In this document: positions 63,144-64,000 of the stretch, piece by piece
How positions within the stretch are numbered: position 1 is the stretch's first letter
Layout: the number at the start of each line of letters is the position of its first letter
Notes under the pieces: generated by a model
The model's input: the letters and a program-made list of their open reading frames with translations, nothing else
Databases searched by the model: none
What the model was told of the DNA's origin: nothing
Assembly: GCF_018143015.1 (NCBI RefSeq)
Contig: NC_054758.1
Coordinates: forward strand, 16,842,001 to 16,906,000
Length of the DNA stretch: 64,000 bases
Direction of reading: 5' to 3'
Source of the DNA: Lytechinus variegatus
Taxonomy: Eukaryota; Echinodermata; Echinoidea; Temnopleuroida; Toxopneustidae
Translations under genes and position numbers: made by a program

Positions 63144-64000
63144 ATCTATGCCTACATCCTACGAAAGGGCGAAGTCAATGAATGGGTTTATTCCGTCATA
63201 ATACACAAATAGACGAAGAAAGAGGGCATTAAGACGCATTACGAACAAAACAAGACAAACAAATTTGCCTTAAACACAGATATAGAGAAATATATATCAA
63301 AATATAAAACAAATAGTTCTAAATATGACAATTATGTTTCTCCGAGTTCAAATAAACAACATATTTTATGTTCATCATCCTACTTTTAATATTGATTAGT
63401 TCCATTCTAAATTATTCTGCTTTCACAACGATTGTCTTTTAGTAAAACAAATACACCAGCATCTACTTTTTAAAAATAATCATTCATATGTTAATTTTTC
63501 TTTAACATACATGTAGTCATTGTCAGGTATGACTTCCCCTTAACCCTTTAATAACCTGGTGGGTGTTTCATAATCCTGTTCATAAAGTTCCATATGACTT
63601 TACCCATGACAGGAACTTGTTTTCGCTCACATGCTAGGTTAGCCACATAAGGATCATTTAGTGCAAGAAAGATTCACCAGTCATGCTTCAAGTTAGAACT
63701 TATGAATAGCTTTATGAAAATACCCACTATGGCTATTTTGAAATTGCATTAGCCACCCCCCCCCCCCCCCCCCCCCGATATCAGCCATTGACCATGGGAT
63801 CGCGTCAAACACTAGCAAGCTTATCACTTACAACACAATCTTAAAAAATTACATCCTAAATTGTTCAAAAAAATTAATTGATTATGCTAATTTATGCATG
63901 AGATTAAAATTCAGCCATTAATCACTAATAAAAGCAATGATGTCTGACCTGGTTTTGGAGAGGCTGATGGTGCAGGAACTTTGAGCGGTTCTGGATTGCT
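45860..64000 (-). CDS. ARFGAP2/3: ARFGAP2/3 (Glo3-type ADP-ribosylation factor GTPase-activating protein), 3' part, nine exons
   Basis: ARFGAP2/3 proteins stimulate GTP hydrolysis by Arf1 on COPI-coated Golgi membranes. The window holds the last 361 residues; the N-terminal zinc-finger ArfGAP domain lies beyond the right edge (human proteins are about 516-521 residues). Exons on the minus strand are 64000-63949, 62673-62549, 61868-61708, 58983-58855, 57659-57510, 54976-54842, 52164-52038, 46557-46369 and 45877-45860, all GT-AG with compatible phases. Family hallmarks in order: RKPTIGQRKPASAKKG then LG..KGKGLGAQKV, the charged helix after it, ASMRLAYKDMSVEMKKQEEK, RLGMGYTGRG, VSHSAMNDMQTIEQ, a Ser/Asp-rich linker with SFWDD, then the ISS motifs KSISSDQFF and QSISSDDFFG of the Glo3 motif, and the C-terminal amphipathic KDGVNQVAGKLSRMANGLVN ending SIQDHYGY. 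VSHS..DMQTIEQ and the SSWDD-like linker lean to ARFGAP3, but an invertebrate single-copy ARFGAP2/3 is equally likely. The introns are packed with MITEs. Confidence 0.95.
46369..46557 (-). CDS. ARFGAP2/3: ARFGAP2/3 exon (second ISS motif and amphipathic C-terminus)
   Basis: HESQSGRFSNSQSISSDDFF, a short Gly/Arg linker, and DGVNQVAGKLSRMANGLVNS. The terminal helix corresponds to the conserved QFKQGV.SVAGK..V.ANGV of the family. Donor GTCAGT, phase 0. Confidence 0.95.
46650..46826. mobile_element. MITE of the GGGTGTTTCATAAAG family
   Basis: 'CTTTTCGTAAGTGCGACTTG' and 'GACTGGTGATCCTTTCT' on the left, 'CACCAGTCGT...GTCACTCGTAA...GCTTCATGAAACACCC' on the right. The left terminus is decayed. Relatives at 57331-57500, 46992-47745 and 63560-63726. 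Confidence 0.65.
46827..46954. mobile_element. MITE of the ATTGATCGTAG family
   Basis: 'AGGGTCCTGTAAGACAAAG' is inverted at the right as 'CTTCGTGTTACGGCCCCT', with ATCAATCGTAG near the centre. It directly follows the preceding MITE. Confidence 0.6.
46992..47745. mobile_element. GGGTGCTTCATAAG-type MITE split by a TTAA MITE
   Basis: The left part GGGTGCTTCATAAGGTTGTT with 'GAATGACTGGTGATCCTTTC' and the right part 'TTGCAAACAGCTTTATGAAA' plus TGACCCC are the ends of one MITE; between them lies the 47089-47670 insertion. Confidence 0.75.
47089..47670. mobile_element. TTAA-flanked MITE, 582 bp, nested
   Basis: TTAA at 47085-47088 and 47671-47674 flank the arms AGGAGAATGAAACCATTGG and CCAAAGGTTTCATTCCCCT. 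Inner arms share 'GAAAAATCGGACAAATAATG' with 'ATTATTTGTCCGATTTTTCT', and 'GATGTGTGATGTCACTGATG' with 'CAGTGACATCACACATCC'. Confidence 0.85.
48080..48349. mobile_element. MITE, ~270 bp (GGGCCCGTCTTGCAAAG)
   Basis: The left arm GGGCCCGTCTTGCAAAGAGT then TGCGATTGATCCGATCAATC pairs with ATTGATTGGATCAATCGTAA and CTCTTTGTAAGACAGGGCC. It is an uninterrupted copy showing the interior missing from the split copy at 27053-28416. Confidence 0.85.
48350..49329. other. ARFGAP2/3 intron sequence; MITE fragment at 48828-48910
   Basis: 'GTGTTTCACCAAGCGGTGAT...TACTGAAATCCTTGCATCTG' matches the 45409-45530 family in inverse. No exon found. Confidence 0.4.
49330..49899. mobile_element. TTAA-family MITE, second copy of 38970-39553
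   Basis: It starts TTAAAGGAAACCAAAACCCA and ends GGGATTTGGTTTCCTTC. Long palindromic arms as in the first copy, with more divergence; the right TTAA has decayed. Confidence 0.8.
49971..50280. mobile_element. MITE, 310 bp, TAT duplication
   Basis: It runs GGCCCGTATTCTGAAGTG...ACTTCAGAATACGGGCC flanked by TAT on both sides (49968-49970, 50281-50283). Reverse orientation relative to 40713-41016. Confidence 0.85.
50501..50933. mobile_element. TTAA-flanked MITE, 433 bp
   Basis: TTAA at 50497-50500 and 50934-50937. Ends GGGATGGTCCAGGCTG and CAGCTTGAACCATCCCT are inverted; 'TGATGACGAT..' and 'GATGATGTCACATCC' occur inside. Confidence 0.75.
51367..51501. mobile_element. MITE of the ATTGATCGTAG family
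   Basis: 'GCCCCATTACATAAAACTTA' and 'TATGTTACAGGGCAC' are the imperfect ends, with 'AATTAATCGTAGAAAC' inside. Confidence 0.55.
51517..51892. repeat. Foldback of GTCTAAT/CCATTTGGTC sub-repeats, second copy
   Basis: Same architecture and order of sub-repeats as 24285-24660 ('CTGATTCGTCTACTGCCAA' at the left, 'GACGAATTGGCATTGGGCGA' at the right), in an ARFGAP2/3 intron about 150 bp from the exon at 52038. Confidence 0.7.
52038..52164 (-). CDS. ARFGAP2/3: ARFGAP2/3 exon (first ISS motif)
   Basis: The acceptor CCTTAG/G completes Arg; TKSTPRKTEYDSGASSGEAL is followed by KRFANAKSISSDQFFDQEKN, aligning with the KF..AKAISSDMFFGR motif of human proteins. Donor GTAAGC, phase 0. Confidence 0.95.
52165..53740. 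other. ARFGAP2/3 intron, no recognised feature
   Basis: AT-rich intronic DNA; no exon or complete element recognised. Confidence 0.4.
53741..53852. repeat. (GGAA)n microsatellite, about 28 units
   Basis: Nearly pure AAGG tetranucleotides, bordered by GA-rich low-complexity sequence up to about 53940. The long Lys/Glu/Gly and Ser/Phe/Leu/Pro ORFs on both strands come from it. Confidence 0.95.
54220..54432. mobile_element. Decayed MITE (GTGTTTCACTAAA)
   Basis: 'GTTTCACTAAAAATAATGTG' with 'GACTTAAAGTCGC' on the left and 'GAAGCATGACTTGAAG...CTCGAGTCTTTGTGACAC' on the right resemble the 7538-7750 layout. It includes a local duplication of 'GCATGACTTGAA'. Confidence 0.5.
54605..54797. mobile_element. 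MITE, ~190 bp, 45 bp from an exon
   Basis: 'TTGTTTCACAAAACTC' at the left and 'ACCTGTTTGTGAAACCTAG' at the right are imperfect inverted ends, with 'AATGATTGGCTGTTAATA' inside. It lies just beyond the donor of the exon at 54842. Confidence 0.55.
54842..54976 (-). CDS. ARFGAP2/3: ARFGAP2/3 exon (Ser/Asp linker)
   Basis: GFKDSSTASFWDDKDDQKTD and SSWDIIDKSETRQSSYDSIA, comparable with the SSWDD...YW linker of human ARFGAP3. Ends with AG of a split Arg codon, donor GTAACC. Confidence 0.9.
54977..55756. other. ARFGAP2/3 intron, no recognised feature
   Basis: Mixed sequence; 'GGAAATATT' and 'AATATTTC' blocks near 55150-55230 form a loose inverted repeat. Confidence 0.35.
55757..55974. mobile_element. 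CpG-rich MITE, ~218 bp (GGCCCTGT)
   Basis: 'AAGGCCCTGTGACATGTC' and 'GCGACAGGGCCTT' are the inverted ends; inner GTTCGTGCAAGCCTTGCG and CGCAAGGCTTGCAATGAACG pair well. The 160-residue ORF overlapping it is not a gene. Confidence 0.65.
56155..57104 (+). mobile_element. Second copy of the GTCTCACCTGC tandem-repeat element
   Basis: It begins AAGTGGAATGCCTCTGGCC, GTCTCACCTGCATCACGCGG and ends AAGCGGCGCCTATAGTCTCA...GCAGGTGAGAC, as in 27185-28280, with fewer internal units. DR1 sequences lie at 56531, 56694 and 56886. It is interrupted by the MITE at 56233-56395. Confidence 0.85.
56233..56395. mobile_element. PIF/Harbinger-like MITE, 163 bp, nested, TAA duplication
   Basis: The ends TACCTTGGTCACATTTG and CAAATGTGACCAAGGTA are perfect inverted repeats, and pairing continues through GGCGAGTCGACAACAGCCGT. 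TAA stands on both sides; the undisturbed site in the sister copy near 27257 reads CTCTAACTCG, so the duplication is exact. A 3-bp TAA/TTA duplication is typical of PIF/Harbinger. Confidence 0.9.
57331..57500. mobile_element. MITE, 170 bp, adjoining a 5' splice site
   Basis: GGGTGTTTCATAAAGCTGTT and 'CGGCTTTATGAAACAGCCCC' are the inverted ends; inner 'GAATGACTGGTGATCCTTTC' pairs with 'GATTCACCAGTCGTTCTC'. It begins 9 nt into the intron from the exon at 57510. Confidence 0.85.
57510..57659 (-). CDS. ARFGAP2/3: ARFGAP2/3 exon (VSHSAMNDMQTIEQ)
   Basis: GVSHSAMNDMQTIEQVNPVK, then an Arg/Ser-rich stretch with DFFDDYDTGFSR. Its donor GTAAGCCAG runs straight into the MITE at 57331-57500. Confidence 0.95.
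57741..58055 (+). mobile_element. tRNA-derived SINE, ~300 bp
   Basis: The head GTGGCCCTGTGGATTAGTC resembles a degenerate pol III A box and GTGGATTCGAATCCC (57793-57807) contains a perfect B box (GATTCGAATC core). About 70 tRNA-like bases are followed by a tRNA-unrelated body and a (TTA)n tail at 58028. It sits in the intron between the exons at 57510 and 58855, antisense to the gene. Confidence 0.75.
58056..58854. other. ARFGAP2/3 intron, no recognised feature
   Basis: AT-rich with short A and T runs. Confidence 0.35.
58855..58983 (-). CDS. ARFGAP2/3: ARFGAP2/3 exon (SMRLAYKDM...RLGMGYTG)
   Basis: First base G completes Met; then ASMRLAYKDMSVEMKKQEEK, a Lys/Asn linker and RLGMGYTGRG, the most conserved block of the C-terminal half. 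Donor GTAAGT. Confidence 0.95.
59360..60296. mobile_element. hAT-like non-autonomous element, ~937 bp, with GC-rich hairpin
   Basis: Ends CAGAGATGCTAACT and AATTAGCAACTCTG are inverted (two mismatches); TGTTAC lies directly outside both ends. A 14-bp perfect stem CCGGGGTCCAGGGG / CCCCTGGACCCCGG with a 5-nt loop is at 59404-59436. The right third is CpG-rich. No transposase ORF. Confidence 0.65.
60425..60826. mobile_element. MITE, ~400 bp (TGAAGGCCATG)
   Basis: TGAAGGCCATGGGACACCTT and AAGGTGTGCATGGCCTTCA are the inverted ends, with 'CGACTGGTCT' and 'AGACCAGTCG' next. One TGACGTCA at 60487. Confidence 0.75.
60962..61384. mobile_element. MITE, 423 bp (GGCCTGAATTCACAAAG)
   Basis: GGCCTGAATTCACAAAGATG and CTTTGTGAATTCGGGCC are the inverted ends; 'GTTTTGAAAACCCA', 'GCAGATTTCCT' and 'GGACTCGTGAATAAA' each have inverted partners inside. 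Confidence 0.8.
61415..61698. mobile_element. MITE, 284 bp, adjoining a 5' splice site
   Basis: GGGCCCTGTCTTACAAAGAG and CTCTTTGTAAGACGGGCCC are near-perfect inverted ends. Same family as 48080-48349. It begins 9 nt into the intron after the exon at 61708. Confidence 0.9.
61708..61868 (-). CDS. ARFGAP2/3: ARFGAP2/3 exon (LGAQKV and coiled helix)
   Basis: LGVRKGKGLGAQKVKANFDD leads into a Gln/Glu/Lys-rich helix (IESQAQQQDKMREENAKMAE). It ends EEEEAR plus AT of a Met codon. Its donor GTAAGTCCT is followed directly by the MITE at 61415-61698. Confidence 0.95.
62549..62673 (-). CDS. ARFGAP2/3: ARFGAP2/3 exon (linker to KPASAKKG)
   Basis: The acceptor CTTCTCAG is followed by CC that completes the Ala codon, then PEESVGAPNVEAALS and the conserved PRKPTIGQRKPASAKKG; donor GTAAGA in phase 0. 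This is the 'I-G-K-K-P-A-A-A-K-K-G' signature of the family. Confidence 0.9.
62752..63057. mobile_element. MITE, ~306 bp (third copy of GGCCCGTATTCTGAAG family)
   Basis: The left end is decayed to GCCATATTCTGAAG; the right end CTTCAGAATACGGGCC is intact. Same orientation as 40713-41016, about 80 bp upstream of the exon at 62673. Confidence 0.8.
63097..63141. repeat. (TA)n microsatellite
   Basis: About 22 uninterrupted TA dinucleotides. Confidence 0.95.
63142..63559. other. ARFGAP2/3 intron, no recognised feature
   Basis: AT-rich; no repeat or exon found. Confidence 0.35.
63560..63726. mobile_element. MITE of the GGGTGTTTCATAAAG family
   Basis: 'GTGGGTGTTTCATAATCCTG' and 'AGCTTTATGAAAATACCCAC' are the inverted ends, with 'GATTCACCAGTC' inside as in 57331-57500. 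Confidence 0.75.
63756..63776. repeat. C21 homopolymer
   Basis: This is the longest of many C runs in the window. Its true length is likely uncertain in any assembly. Confidence 0.9.
63949..64000 (-). CDS. ARFGAP2/3: ARFGAP2/3 partial exon at window edge
   Basis: It encodes SNPEPLKVPAPSASPKP plus the first base of an Ala codon, then the donor CAG/GTCAGA. Pro/Ser linker between the ArfGAP domain and the KKGLG region; its upstream end is outside the window. Confidence 0.8.

Noticed and set aside
1-64000. LTR elements, Polintons or other large autonomous elements
   Set aside because: No paired long terminal repeats, polymerase, integrase, capsid or transposase frames were seen in any reading frame.

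Overview
The window looks like animal nuclear DNA, most probably from an echinoderm and best matching a sea urchin. It is AT-rich and intron-rich, with small exons and GT-AG splice sites. It is crowded with short non-autonomous DNA transposons (MITEs), several of them types I associate with echinoid genomes: TTAA-flanked elements, 'GGGCCCTG' elements, and a tandem-repeat element built on TGACCTTTGACCT. The taxon is inferred from recalled repeat families, not from a search. I see no rRNA, CRISPR, LTR element or autonomous transposase/reverse transcriptase gene.

Three protein genes are supported. (1) 16357-18117 (+): a single coding exon for an unrecognised 586-residue, largely disordered protein with acidic blocks and an acidic C-terminus, preceded by a probable 5'UTR intron. 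(2) 24734-33937 (-): three exons that splice in frame into an unrecognised 712-residue Ser/Arg-, Pro- and Lys-rich protein, also with an Asp/Glu tail. Genes 1 and 2 converge. (3) 45860->64000 (-): the last nine coding exons of an ARFGAP2/3 (Glo3-type) Arf GTPase-activating protein. Every junction keeps frame; the zinc-finger ArfGAP domain lies beyond the right edge. A weak fourth candidate is a tiny first coding exon at 6120-6152 (-).

Layout: 1-4.9 kb has few mobile elements and an unusual cluster of TACATGTA palindromes; 4.9-16 kb holds MITEs and two zones of diverged tandem repeats; 16.3-18.4 kb is gene 1; 18.4-24.7 kb holds nested elements and a perfect 418-bp palindrome; 24.7-34 kb is gene 2, whose second intron carries a four-element nested transposon island; 34-45.8 kb is intergenic MITE territory; 45.8-64 kb is the ARFGAP2/3 gene with MITE-filled introns.

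The most interesting signals are the spacer-less 418-bp palindrome with hammerhead-like motifs; a repeat family that disperses perfect DR1 nuclear-receptor half-site pairs (eight in the window); two unrelated MITEs ending about 9 nt from 5' splice sites of ARFGAP2/3; nested insertions with readable target duplications; and a near-perfect 57-nt hairpin at 43150-43206.
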